From Bacteroidia bacterium (GTDB lineage: Bacteria; Bacteroidota; Bacteroidia; Bacteroidales; CAJPTX01): a stretch of DNA of 15,964 bases. A program made the translations under genes and the position numbers. The notes under the pieces are model-generated. The model did not search any database, had not been told where the DNA came from, and worked only from the letters and a program-made list of their open reading frames with translations. The first letter of the stretch is position 1. Each line of letters starts with the position of its first letter. Location of the stretch: NCBI GenBank assembly GCA_905373665.1, contig CAJPTV010000049.1, forward strand, positions 1 through 15,964, in the 5' to 3' direction. Of this stretch, positions 1 through 7,692 are shown in pieces.

Positions 1-71
1 GCGAGTTTCGCTCGTCTTTCCTGTGTGCATATTTCTACAAAACCCTCTTGTTTAGCTGACTTTGTTCTCAT
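1..71 (-). CDS. 5' end of an unidentified gene, running off the window
   Basis: An open frame starts with ATG at 71 and stays open to the window edge: 23 codons reading MRTKSAKQEGFVEICTQERR and then AKL. A GAAGG ribosome-binding-like sequence sits about 7 bases upstream of the ATG, and the preceding region is A+T-rich with TTG and TATATTG elements at promoter-like spacing, so this is probably a real gene start. The short basic N terminus, the composition unlike the rest of the window, and the position beside a broken polA gene would suit an insertion-sequence transposase. I do not recognise the family, so that is inference only. It could also be the first gene of a different chromosomal segment brought here by rearrangement. 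Confidence 0.35.
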   Translation of the reverse strand, partial: MRTKSAKQEGFVEICTQERRAKL

Positions 72-151
72 CTTAATGCCTTCAATTACAGCACTAAGTT
101 ACTAAAAATCATCAATATAAGATGTATTTACTGTGCAATAATCCCACGACG
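72..151. other. A+T-rich leader and breakpoint next to polA remnant
   Basis: This stretch is clearly richer in A and T than the flanking coding DNA. It holds the presumed promoter and leader of the minus-strand gene to its left and ends where recognisable polA coding sequence begins, at 152. No terminal inverted repeat or target duplication can be identified, because the other end of any inserted element lies outside the window. The frame of the polA remnant extends left to an in-frame TAA at 95-97; those extra codons do not resemble DNA polymerase I. Confidence 0.4.
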
Positions 152-301
152 CAGGTGCACGACGAGCTGATCTTCGATGTCCCGCGCGAGGAACTTGACC
201 TCTTACAACCCCTTGTCAAAGAGACGATGGAACAGGTCATGACGCTGAACGTCCCCCTCGTTGTGGATGCGGCAGTGGGAGAGAATTGGGGAGAATTGTA
301 G
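152..301 (+). pseudogene. polA: 3' remnant of DNA polymerase I
   Basis: The last 49 codons and stop of a family A DNA polymerase. It opens with QVHDELIFDVPREELD, which is polymerase motif C (VHDE, containing one of the two catalytic aspartates), and ends in VGENWGEL, the typical C terminus of bacterial Pol I. The rest of the roughly 900-residue protein is missing: at the left the similarity stops abruptly and is replaced by unrelated A+T-rich sequence. The remnant frame has an ATG at 122, but there is no ribosome-binding site and a 59-residue product would have no polymerase fold, so it is scored as a broken gene. If this is the only polA copy, the insertion removes the motif C aspartate from the upstream part and should abolish polymerase activity while leaving the 5'-nuclease domain. 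Another possibility is a duplicated fragment with an intact copy elsewhere. The stop lies 3 bases from the end of the convergent neighbour. Confidence 0.75.
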
Positions 302-304
302 TGG

Positions 305-1639
305 TTACAAGAGATTCCCTAGTGCATAGAGAGGGAGGATCTCTATCTGTTCTAGTGCTCCGAAATTCTCCAACGAAGAGCGTAGTCCACGCGTAAGCCC
401 TTTTGCCTGCATAAATGTGTGTAGGCTTTTCATTGAGCCTGATGTCCCCGCTTTGATCTCGAGGGGAAGGACACTCCCCGCTCGTTCTAGGAGGTAGTCT
501 ATTTCCCCTTGTGTGCCGCGTGAGAGGCTTTGCCAGTAGTAGAGCCTTGCATGTATGGTGGGAGACTGATATTTTAACAGCTCTAAACCAGCAACCATCT
601 CGGTAATAGACCCTTTGTTGACAAGCGCCGTTGCCGTGCTCACTACGAGCTGTTGCGATAGGTTGTTACCCTGTTTTAGCCCCAAGAAACGTAGGAGTAG
701 TCCGCTGTCTAAAAAGAGGTATTTCACAAACTTTTCGTTGACCTCCGCGCCCAATGGTAGCCCATTGCCAGCACTATGCGTTACGGGGAGGATAAGTCCA
801 GCCATTTCCAGAAGTTTGAGCGCTTCTTTTACCTTCTCTGTGCGGTAGCCGCCCTCTACCTGACTATAGACAAACTTACTCCCCATCTGTAGGGCTACGC
901 TCTGTAGGGTTTGACGTAACAAGGAGGGGTCAACGCGTTTCTTATATTTAGAAAAATCATCTTCGTAGGATTGGGCGATGTCTTCTAACGCTTGTTGACA
1001 AGCGAGATAATCGTGCCGCTCTACCCATTCGCGTACTGCCTCGGGCATTCCGCCTACCAAGAGATAGGAACGAAACGCCTCCACGAGTTGGGTATGTAGA
1101 GCCGCGAATAGGGGCGCTTCTGCCGAGCCTGCCCGTTTGGCTGTTATCCAACCTGTGTGCCCCGTCGCTTCAAGGAATTCGTCAAAGGACAGCGGATACA
1201 TGAAAAGCGAGCGGATACGTCCCACGCCATAAGAGGTTAATTCTTGTATGGCAAATTCGAGCAATGAGCCTGCGGCAATTACGTGGAGTGCGGGGTAATC
1301 TTCGTAAAAGAACCAGAGACTTCGGATGGCGTCTGGGCAAGCCTGTATCTCGTCCAAGAAAAGGAGCGTCTTCGTGGGTAAGACGGGGACGCCATAGTAG
1401 GTAGAGAGACGAATGGCTATCTCTTGCGGATTGAGGTCGGAGCTAAAAAGCTCATGGATCGCACGGTCTCGCTCAAAGTTGACTTCGAGAAAGTGGGTAA
1501 AATGAGTGCCGAGTGTACGGATGGCAGAGGACTTGCCGACCTGTCTTGCCCCTCTCACAAGCAAGGGTTTGTGCATAGAGTCCTCCTTCCATTCCAACAA
1601 ATATCGGTCGATTGACCGAGGATAGTAGACGCGCCCCAT
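305..1639 (-). CDS. AAA_14/DUF4143 family ATP-binding protein
   Basis: A 444-residue protein of the ATPase family annotated as AAA_14 plus DUF4143, common and often multicopy in Bacteroidetes and of unknown cellular role. Visible parts are a Walker A loop GARQVGKS at 30-37, a Walker B strand LLFLDE at 92-97, and the family's GVGRIRSLFMYPLSFDEFL segment linking the ATPase to the C-terminal part. The C terminus has a PD-(D/E)XK-like nuclease core: D381 in GEIDYLL, then E394 and K396 in PLEIKA. Whether it cuts DNA is not known. The ATG at 1639 is preceded by AAAGG at about 8 bases, which supports this start. Length is normal for the family and no break is seen. It converges on the polA remnant with only 3 bases between. 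Upstream is a perfect 13-bp direct repeat that could be a binding site. Confidence 0.85.
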   Translation of the reverse strand: MGRVYYPRSIDRYLLEWKEDSMHKPLLVRGARQVGKSSAIRTLGTHFTHFLEVNFERDRAIHELFSSDLNPQEIAIRLSTYYGVPVLPTKTLLFLDEIQACPDAIRSLWFFYEDYPALHVIAAGSLLEFAIQELTSYGVGRIRSLFMYPLSFDEFLEATGHTGWITAKRAGSAEAPLFAALHTQLVEAFRSYLLVGGMPEAVREWVERHDYLACQQALEDIAQSYEDDFSKYKKRVDPSLLRQTLQSVALQMGSKFVYSQVEGGYRTEKVKEALKLLEMAGLILPVTHSAGNGLPLGAEVNEKFVKYLFLDSGLLLRFLGLKQGNNLSQQLVVSTATALVNKGSITEMVAGLELLKYQSPTIHARLYYWQSLSRGTQGEIDYLLERAGSVLPLEIKAGTSGSMKSLHTFMQAKGLTRGLRSSLENFGALEQIEILPLYALGNLL

Positions 1640-1673
1640 AATGCCTTTATTTTATGCAAGATACTACTTTCCT

Positions 1674-1719
1674 TGTAAAAAGTCAGTGTGCGAATGGTAG
1701 GCGTAATGTAAAAAGTCAG
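1674..1719. repeat. 13-bp direct repeat upstream of the DUF4143 gene
   Basis: TGTAAAAAGTCAG occurs at 1674-1686 and again, identical, at 1707-1719. The copies start 33 bases apart, close to three helical turns, so both would face the same side of the DNA. They lie 35-80 bases upstream of the ATG at 1639 and downstream of the sbcC terminator, in the only region where the promoter of that gene can be. Two phased copies are what a dimeric or tandem-binding regulator would use. No regulator is identified. Confidence 0.6.
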
Positions 1720-1742
1720 AGATGATCACGCGCGCTTTCTGT

Positions 1743-1772
1743 AAAAAAAGCCCCCTTTGGCGTCACCAAAGG
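1743..1772 (-). terminator. Intrinsic terminator after sbcC
   Basis: On the minus strand, a 7-bp perfect stem (1766-1772 pairing with 1754-1760, CCTTTGG/CCAAAGG, 5-base loop) is followed by GGGGGC and seven T residues (the A run at 1743-1749). It begins 26 bases past the sbcC stop, so it ends the FKBP-sbcD-sbcC transcript and insulates the DUF4143 gene from it. Confidence 0.85.
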
Positions 1773-1798
1773 TTGTGGTAAGAAGATGCCGCGCCTCT

Positions 1799-4700
1799 CT
1801 ACCGCCCTACCACTTTGACTCGAGAGGCATCGCTCCCCTGCTTCTCCACTTGTACTTGTACGGCGATACGCTCGTTAAGCTCCGCTACGTGCGAGATGAG
1901 ACCGATCCGCCGTCCCTGCATTTGTAACCCCTCTAGCGTCTCTAGGACGAGGCGAAGGTTGTCTGCGTCGAGTGTACCAAACCCTTCGTCAATGAAAAGA
2001 AGCTCTATGGCGTGATGGTGGGAAGAAATCGAGGATAGCGCCAACGACAGCGCCAAGGAGACGATGAAGGTCTCGCCCCCCGATAGCGTATCAATGTTAC
2101 GCACCTCGCCCCCTATTTGCGTGTCGACGATCCGAAGAGATAGGGTACTTGTCTCAGAGGCGGCACGCTCCAGTCGGTAACGAGGCATGATGCGCGTCAA
2201 TTGTCGGTTGGCAAATTCGAGTAGTGCCGTGAGGGTATAGCTCTGAGCAATGACGCGGAAGCGTTTCCCGTCCCTCGACCCCAAGAGCTCGTTGAGTTGT
2301 GCCCATGCACGACATTGGGTATCTAGCGCTGCGAGTTCCTTCTCCAAGGCTTGCTGTGTGGTGCGCTTTTTCGCTTGCTCCTCTAGTTGGACAGTGTAGT
2401 AGGCATAGCGTTCCTGCGCCTCTTCTAGGGTTTTGCGCTCAGTGGCAAGAGTTTGTGCTATTTCCTCAAGGGGGCGTATATCGTTCGGACACTCGGCGAT
2501 GTGCGCAGCCTCTCGTGCTGTGCGCTCCTTGAGTATCGTTTGCGCCTTCGTGGTAGCCTGTTGGCTGGTTTCCCAACGTTCACGGAAGTGCCGTACCTCC
2601 GCCTCTGTATGGGTTTGAAGGCTCTCTAGTTGAGAAGGCGTATGCGCTGGATGTGCGGCAAGCCATGCCGTAATGCGCGTCTGCGCCTCGTGAAGGCGAA
2701 GCCGTAGCTCATGCCGATTGTGGTTGAGGTGATAGGTGGTCTGTGAGAGCAATTGCTGTTGTTCGGTGGCTGCGGCGAGCTGTCGCTTGAGTTCGGTACT
2801 CCGCAGGTCATGCGCACGAAAACGCACTTGAAAGGCACGTTCGAGGTGTTCGAGGGGTTTACCATCCGTCAAGTCAGAAAGCTGCGTTTTAAGTACCAAA
2901 ATCTTCGATTGTGCCTCGTTCTGTTGTGACAATACCTCTTTGTACTCTTTTCGCAGACGTTGGATTGTTTCTGCGTGATTTTGAAGGAGACGTTCGTTGG
3001 TTTCTATTTGCGCATCGAGCCCTGCCGCTCTTTCTACGGCTTGCCACTGGGTGCGTTCGGTTTGTAGAACGGTCAGCCGTTCGCGTAGCTGTGCTAGCCA
3101 TTCGGGGGTGGGAGTAGGCGAAGTGGGCGATAGTACCGCAAGCTGTGCTACATACTGCGCGCGTTGCTTTTCCAGCACTTCGAGGGTGCTGCGTTGTTTC
3201 TCGCTGGTGAGCTCGTTGTCATGAAGGGCTTTCTCGAGCGCTTCGCGTTGCGCTTTGAGCGCCTCTTGTTGGGTGCGAAGCGTTTCCCAGTGCTGTGCAT
3301 GTTCGGAGGTCGTTGCTGTGCCGAGGGGGTGAGTGGTGCTCCCGCATAGTGGACAAGGTTCGCCTTCGCGTAATAGCGCACGTAAGGGGAGTATTTCCAC
3401 GGGGGTACTCCCCACGAGGGTGGTCCACTGAGCCTCTAATTCCTTTTGTTGTTGAAGTAAACGCTCGAGTGTAGCTGTGGATGCTGCTAACCCCTTGTTT
3501 TCCAAGTCTATTTGCTGTATTGTGGCGGTGAGCGAAGAGAGGTTCTGACTTATACTTTCAAGACCTTCGTAGAGTGCTTGGCGTGGGGCAAGGCGAGTGC
3601 GTAGCGTATCCCGTTGGATGATTTGCTCTTTCAACTGTTGTAGGGCTGTTGCCTGCTTCTTTTCTTCCTCATTGCTCTCTTTGCCCTGCTTGAGGAGTGC
3701 TTGGCGTTTCGTTTCTAAGCCATTGATGAGCTCCTCTTGGGCGCGGATCTCAGTGTTAACTCCTTTGCAGGCTTCCTGCGTATGGGCAAGTTGTACACGC
3801 TCTACCGCGAGGGCTTCTTGCTGCCCGCGGAGGCGTTCTTGCTCAGCCGCGAGGTTACGGGTTTGTTTTGCGGCACGTTGCAGAGTTGTACTCTTGTTGC
3901 GGAGGTTGTTTACTACCTCATTGAGCTGCTTTTTCCCCTCGCTTAGCTGCGCGAGCTCTTGCCTTACCTCGCGGCTTTCCTCCCATTGCGTTACCCAGGA
4001 GCGTTCCTGCTCTAGGGTGGCTCGCTCGGCTTCGGTTTGGGTTACGTCTTTCTGTGCCAAAAGAACCTCTTGGTGGATTTGCGCTGCGAGTTCGTACCAC
4101 TTGACCGATTGGGTCAGCTGCTCCACCGTCTGCTTGCTTCGCCCAACGAGCTCGTTTTGGGCAAGTTGCTCCTTTTGCAGGGTAACAACCTCTTCGGGCG
4201 ATAAACAGCCTAGCGCTGAGATTTCGTGCTTCTTGCGTTCTACCTCCTCTTTGAGAGCGGTATAGCGACTGAAAATGGTGCGCGAGATGGAGGCAAACTC
4301 CCGCGTGTCGGTGAGCTGTTCGAGTAGGGAGGCTTTCTCGTCTGCGGGCGCTTTGAGAAAGGCGTCAAATTGGCTTTGCGCTAAGACGACGGCACGGACG
4401 AACTGTTCGTAGTTCATCCCCACGAGGCGCGTAATGCGCTCGGTATATTCCTCCTTATAGCTCCGTCCTTGCAGCTCTATGTGGTTCTCCGTTTCGTTGA
4501 CGAGGGTGAGCTCACTCTCTTGCAGTTTGCCCGTTGGGCGCTTATTGGCGCGGTGTACGTGCCACGTGGATCGGTAGATTTTTCCATCTAACCCTTGAAA
4601 GCGCACCTCGGCATAGGCTGCACCTGCACCACGCCGGAGGATCTGCCGCGGGTCGTTGTCGCTCAGGAGGTCGCCCCCAGGCAAGTCCTCTACTTTGTTG

Positions 4701-4903
4701 GAAAGGTCTTTTTTGCTGCGAAGCCGCGGGATGCGATTGTAGAGTGCGAGACAGATGGCATCAAGAAGTGTAGACTTCCCTGAGCCCGTGCGCCCCGTGA
4801 TGACAAAGAGCCCAGCATCTGCCAGAGGGGGCTTATCAAAGTCTAATCGGAATGGGTCGCGTAGGCTTGCGAGGTTCTCCCCCGCCACGCTTAATATTCT
4901 CAT
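1799..4903 (-). CDS. sbcC: Exonuclease SbcC (Rad50-like ATPase subunit)
   Basis: A 1034-residue Rad50-type ATPase that pairs with SbcD to process hairpins, DNA ends and protein-blocked ends. Domains in order: N-terminal nucleotide-binding half starting MRILSVAGENLASL, with Walker A GRTGSGKS at 37-44 and the Q-loop region AQSQFDAFLKA; a long Glu/Gln/Lys-rich coiled coil; a zinc hook CPLC with C517 and C520 almost exactly mid-protein; a return coiled coil; and a C-terminal half with ABC signature LSGGE at 940-944 and Walker B LLFIDE, with D972 and E973. The frame is open for 125 codons further upstream, but that part overlaps sbcD and reads as low-complexity Arg/Pro sequence. The ATG at 4903 gives the canonical N terminus and is 14 bases after the sbcD stop. 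Length is normal for SbcC. Transcription ends at the terminator 26 bases downstream. Confidence 0.96.
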   Translation of the reverse strand: MRILSVAGENLASLRDPFRLDFDKPPLADAGLFVITGRTGSGKSTLLDAICLALYNRIPRLRSKKDLSNKVEDLPGGDLLSDNDPRQILRRGAGAAYAEVRFQGLDGKIYRSTWHVHRANKRPTGKLQESELTLVNETENHIELQGRSYKEEYTERITRLVGMNYEQFVRAVVLAQSQFDAFLKAPADEKASLLEQLTDTREFASISRTIFSRYTALKEEVERKKHEISALGCLSPEEVVTLQKEQLAQNELVGRSKQTVEQLTQSVKWYELAAQIHQEVLLAQKDVTQTEAERATLEQERSWVTQWEESREVRQELAQLSEGKKQLNEVVNNLRNKSTTLQRAAKQTRNLAAEQERLRGQQEALAVERVQLAHTQEACKGVNTEIRAQEELINGLETKRQALLKQGKESNEEEKKQATALQQLKEQIIQRDTLRTRLAPRQALYEGLESISQNLSSLTATIQQIDLENKGLAASTATLERLLQQQKELEAQWTTLVGSTPVEILPLRALLREGEPCPLCGSTTHPLGTATTSEHAQHWETLRTQQEALKAQREALEKALHDNELTSEKQRSTLEVLEKQRAQYVAQLAVLSPTSPTPTPEWLAQLRERLTVLQTERTQWQAVERAAGLDAQIETNERLLQNHAETIQRLRKEYKEVLSQQNEAQSKILVLKTQLSDLTDGKPLEHLERAFQVRFRAHDLRSTELKRQLAAATEQQQLLSQTTYHLNHNRHELRLRLHEAQTRITAWLAAHPAHTPSQLESLQTHTEAEVRHFRERWETSQQATTKAQTILKERTAREAAHIAECPNDIRPLEEIAQTLATERKTLEEAQERYAYYTVQLEEQAKKRTTQQALEKELAALDTQCRAWAQLNELLGSRDGKRFRVIAQSYTLTALLEFANRQLTRIMPRYRLERAASETSTLSLRIVDTQIGGEVRNIDTLSGGETFIVSLALSLALSSISSHHHAIELLFIDEGFGTLDADNLRLVLETLEGLQMQGRRIGLISHVAELNERIAVQVQVEKQGSDASRVKVVGR

Positions 4904-4917
4904 GCTCGCTGCTGTGC

Positions 4918-6114
4918 TTAGTCTTCCCCTTTTCGAGCCGCTTCTATTGCTTCGTAGAGTAGGTGGACGAGCCCCTCGGGCATCGGCGTGCCATACTGTT
5001 TGCGGTACTCTCGTTGCGCAATTTGCTCGGCATTTAGCCCGTGGTAAAATTGGACAAGGGTATCGTCTTCGCCCGTAGGGTCGGTTTCGGTGGCGCGGCG
5101 TACGATGACAGGACCTAACCGTGCGGCAGCCCCTGCGAGCCAGTGTTCGAGGTCTGCTTTGAGGTGCGGAAGTGGCTCTTGGGTTACAATCTCTATGGAA
5201 AAGATGGGTGACAGCCCGTTTGCTTCTCCTTTGGGTAGGGCACAAAGGTGCTCCTTGATAGAAGCATAATCGCCGCAAATCCGCTGCAGTTGTAGTGGGG
5301 AGGGAAAGTCGATGGGAGTGACGGAGGTCTTGTCAGCCTCTATGTCAACGAGGAGTACCCCCGCATGTCGCCCTTGGTGGGCAAAGGTCGTAGCGATAGG
5401 TGCACCCGAGTAGTAGACTGTGCCGCTTGGGTAAACGTGCTGTTGGATGTGGATATGCCCAAGGGCAGTATAGGCATAGTCGCGGAGGTAAGGCTCGAGG
5501 GGCAGCCCGTCTAATCCGCCCAAAATGCTGTATTCCACCTCGTCGTGCTCGTCAATGCGTGCGCTGGAGGCGTATAGGTGTCCGAGGCAAATCTTCGGGC
5601 GTGGGTCTGTGGCAAAGTGTGCTGCCAGCTCGCGGTAAAAGGCTACGGTGGGGTCTTCGTTGTCGCTGTTTTGCGGACAGTCGCTAATGCGTAGGAAGGG
5701 CACGGCAAGGCAGAGGTACTCCTGCCCCTGCGCATCATGGAGGGGGATGGCAAACTGTGCATAGTCTACCGTTTCGCCCCTTGTGACACTCCCTTTGAGA
5801 TGAATGTTGAGGTGGGAAAGTAGGGCACTGGGTGCTTCGAGACGCAGCCCCGAGTCATGATTGCCTGCCGTGATGACGACCTGCAGTGCCGGACAACGCG
5901 CTGTTACTCGGTGTAGGAAGTTGTAGAAAAGGGTCTGAGCTTGGGAGGAAGGCACGTAGGTATCGAAGACATCTCCCGCTACGAGGAGTGCGTCTATGCG
6001 CTCCCGTTCTAAAAGTGCTTCTAGCCACTCAAGGAAAAGAGCTTGCTCTTCGAGGCGCGAGTAGTTATGAAACGAGAGCCCTAAGTGCCAGTCTGCGGTG
6101 TGTATGAGTCGCAT
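4918..6114 (-). CDS. sbcD: Exonuclease SbcD (Mre11-like nuclease subunit)
   Basis: A 398-residue calcineurin-like phosphoesterase, the nuclease partner of SbcC. The metal-binding motifs are complete: D8 and H10 in HTADWHLG, D48 in GDVFD (47-51), N85 and H86 in GNHDS (84-88), H179 in GHLY and the GHIH pair at 219-222. The C-terminal capping region, rich in charged residues, ends QYGTPMPEGLVHLLYEAIEA, as in other SbcD proteins. The ATG at 6114 gives the standard N terminus. No clear Shine-Dalgarno sequence is seen, as often in Bacteroidetes. It lies 24 bases after the last FKBP lipoprotein gene and 14 bases before sbcC, so it is probably co-transcribed with both. Confidence 0.96.
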   Translation of the reverse strand: MRLIHTADWHLGLSFHNYSRLEEQALFLEWLEALLERERIDALLVAGDVFDTYVPSSQAQTLFYNFLHRVTARCPALQVVITAGNHDSGLRLEAPSALLSHLNIHLKGSVTRGETVDYAQFAIPLHDAQGQEYLCLAVPFLRISDCPQNSDNEDPTVAFYRELAAHFATDPRPKICLGHLYASSARIDEHDEVEYSILGGLDGLPLEPYLRDYAYTALGHIHIQQHVYPSGTVYYSGAPIATTFAHQGRHAGVLLVDIEADKTSVTPIDFPSPLQLQRICGDYASIKEHLCALPKGEANGLSPIFSIEIVTQEPLPHLKADLEHWLAGAAARLGPVIVRRATETDPTGEDDTLVQFYHGLNAEQIAQREYRKQYGTPMPEGLVHLLYEAIEAARKGED

Positions 6115-6138
6115 ACGCCAACAGCATGGGGGGCGTGG

Positions 6139-7098
6139 CTAGTTCGACGACCGCACCACGTTGAGCTCTACGAAAAGGGGCTCATTGGGGCGAATCTCGC
6201 CGCGTCCACTCTCGCCATACCCTACTTCGCTGGGGATGATGGCTTGTAGCTTTGTGCCCGTCTTGAGCCCTACGGTCAGCCCACTAAAGCCCGTAATGAG
6301 CTTCTTGTCTTCGGTGGCTTTCATGGAAAGCAGCCCGTACTTGTTGGACGAGGAGGAGTATTTCCCGTGCTGTTGTGCCGTTTCCGCTATGTTCGTGTCA
6401 AAAAGGTAGCCCGAAAGGGAGTAGACCGCATACTGCACCCATACGGTGGCGCTGCTCTTAATCTCTGTCCCTGTACCAGCTTCCACGATTTTGCGGTAGA
6501 CCTTGTTTGCGGTCTCAAAGCCCGGGTGTTTGGCGAGGTAAGCGTCAATGAGTTCTTTTTCGTGCGCTTTGGGGTCAGCAATCTGTTGGCGTGGAATGAG
6601 ATAGAGGAGTGCGGAATGGTAGTTGGCGTTTTTCCACAGATTGAGCGCTTGGGCTTGTTTGGCTGGCAGACCGATGATGAGCTCCTCGCCGATGCGTGCG
6701 GTGCTGAGGGCTTCCATAAGCGTATTCCCCACCCCCTTTGCACTAAGAGCCTTATAACGCGGAGCGTAGAATATTGAGCTGTACTGCCCATATTCCTTAG
6801 CCTTGTCAGGGAGGCTTGTGCTAAGGAATGTGCCGTCAAGGTTGGTAGCCCAGTAATCGAAGTAGAGCCAACCGTCGCTGGTGAGTTGTGCGCCACTCGT
6901 GGAGGGCTTTAGGGTCTGTACGAAGGCATCGCCTGTAATACTACGCGCCTCGGGGTAATGAAGCTTACGATAGGCATTGAGGCGTACGAGCTCGTCAGAG
7001 CCTCCGAAATCGGTGGGGCTCTTTTTACAACTACTTGCTGAGAATAAAAGTGTGCCAGCGATAAGACAGCACGCTAGGCTATAGAGAGTCCGCTTCAT
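6139..7098 (-). CDS. FKBP-type peptidyl-prolyl isomerase lipoprotein (two FKBP-like domains)
   Basis: A 319-residue predicted lipoprotein. The N terminus is basic (MKR), followed by a hydrophobic segment and a lipobox ending at C24 (SASSC, then KKS), so the protein should be anchored to a membrane on the periplasmic side or exported to the outer membrane. The C-terminal 110 residues form a recognisable FKBP domain: LFDTN matches the Phe-Asp of the active site, followed by LITGFSGLTVGLKTGTK, IIPSEVGYGESG and IRPNEPLFVELNVV. The N-terminal half looks like a second, more diverged FKBP-like domain (GWLYFDYWATNLDGTFLSTS, and GEELIIGLPAKQA). It probably catalyses or assists proline-limited folding of envelope proteins. 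A frame open 66 codons further upstream overlaps the preceding gene; the ATG at 7098 is chosen because it opens the signal peptide. The gap to the preceding gene is 32 bases and to sbcD 24 bases. Confidence 0.88.
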   Translation of the reverse strand: MKRTLYSLACCLIAGTLLFSASSCKKSPTDFGGSDELVRLNAYRKLHYPEARSITGDAFVQTLKPSTSGAQLTSDGWLYFDYWATNLDGTFLSTSLPDKAKEYGQYSSIFYAPRYKALSAKGVGNTLMEALSTARIGEELIIGLPAKQAQALNLWKNANYHSALLYLIPRQQIADPKAHEKELIDAYLAKHPGFETANKVYRKIVEAGTGTEIKSSATVWVQYAVYSLSGYLFDTNIAETAQQHGKYSSSSNKYGLLSMKATEDKKLITGFSGLTVGLKTGTKLQAIIPSEVGYGESGRGEIRPNEPLFVELNVVRSSN

Positions 7099-7130
7099 CT
7101 GAGAATGGGTCGAATGAGATAATCTGTTAC

Positions 7131-7685
7131 CTACGGGTGTGGGTTCGTTATTTCGTAATGGAAAAGGAGGGGTGTCCGACTCGGGATGCGTCCGAAGGGT
7201 GTGTTGCCATACCCTTGGGCGTGTGGGATACCCAGCCACCCCCTCGAGCTTCTCGGGGCTGCGTATTGCAGACCGCGCGCGATCCCCTCCAACCAATCCG
7301 TCTTTCCTAAAACGTAATTTTGCGGTGGATATTGGGTATCGGTCGGGTGTAGCTTGTGTTGGGCTATGATGTCAGGCTCGTTACTCTCAACCACAATTTC
7401 GCCTTGAGAGGTAAGCGCATAAAGGGTGTAACGGAGGTGGAGCGTGTCGCCTTCGGCATACTCCCCTGCTACGGAGTCTAGGGCTACGAAGAAGATGCGT
7501 TTGTGTTCTTGCACCGTACCCAGCTTTTCAAGGCGACTTTTGAGGCTTTGTTGTTCTCGCTCCTCGAGCTCCAGTTCGTGAAGCCCATTACATCCCGTAA
7601 GGGCAAGAATAAGGGGAAGAAAAAGAGCGATGCAAGGAACGTTGGCATCGCCTTTTAAGCCGAACGCATCGCGTAGCGTCCGCAC
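7131..7685 (-). CDS. Diverged FKBP-like lipoprotein, probable GTG start
   Basis: A 184-residue predicted lipoprotein. A hydrophobic segment IALFLPLILALTGC ends in a textbook lipobox (LTGC, Cys32 with the GTG start). The C-terminal part keeps the outline of an FKBP fold: EGDTLHLRYTLY, WLEGIARGLQYA, then GYGNTPFGRIPSRTPLLFHYEI. The active-site Phe-Asp pair is not visible (VVESNEP lies in that place), so it may be a non-catalytic or chaperone-only member. No ATG lies between the upstream stop and the signal peptide. I chose GTG at 7685, 7 bases after the stop of the preceding gene. The longer ATG reading from 7766 would overlap that gene by 74 bases and bury the signal peptide. A frameshift near the start is another possibility, because an out-of-frame ATG with AAAAGG before it lies just inside. 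It is the middle gene of three related lipoproteins. Confidence 0.7.
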   Translation of the reverse strand: MRTLRDAFGLKGDANVPCIALFLPLILALTGCNGLHELELEEREQQSLKSRLEKLGTVQEHKRIFFVALDSVAGEYAEGDTLHLRYTLYALTSQGEIVVESNEPDIIAQHKLHPTDTQYPPQNYVLGKTDWLEGIARGLQYAAPRSSRGWLGIPHAQGYGNTPFGRIPSRTPLLFHYEITNPHP

Positions 7686-7692
7686 AAGGGGG

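Noticed and set aside
1653..1663. TATCTTGC as a -7 element for the DUF4143 gene
   Set aside because: Two mismatches to TAnnTTTG and no -33 partner; not strong enough to annotate.
3597..4265. 222-codon plus-strand open frame inside sbcC
   Set aside because: Ser/Cys/Arg-rich antisense shadow of the coiled-coil region; no start signals and no recognisable domain.
4904..5278. The sbcC frame stays open for 125 codons upstream of the chosen start
   Set aside because: This part overlaps the sbcD coding region and reads as Arg/Pro/Cys-rich sequence with no similarity to SbcC; the canonical N terminus MRILSVAGENL begins at 4903.
7099..7296. Longer N terminus for the third FKBP lipoprotein
   Set aside because: It overlaps the end of the preceding gene and would bury the signal peptide; the ATG at 7098 opens a standard lipoprotein signal.
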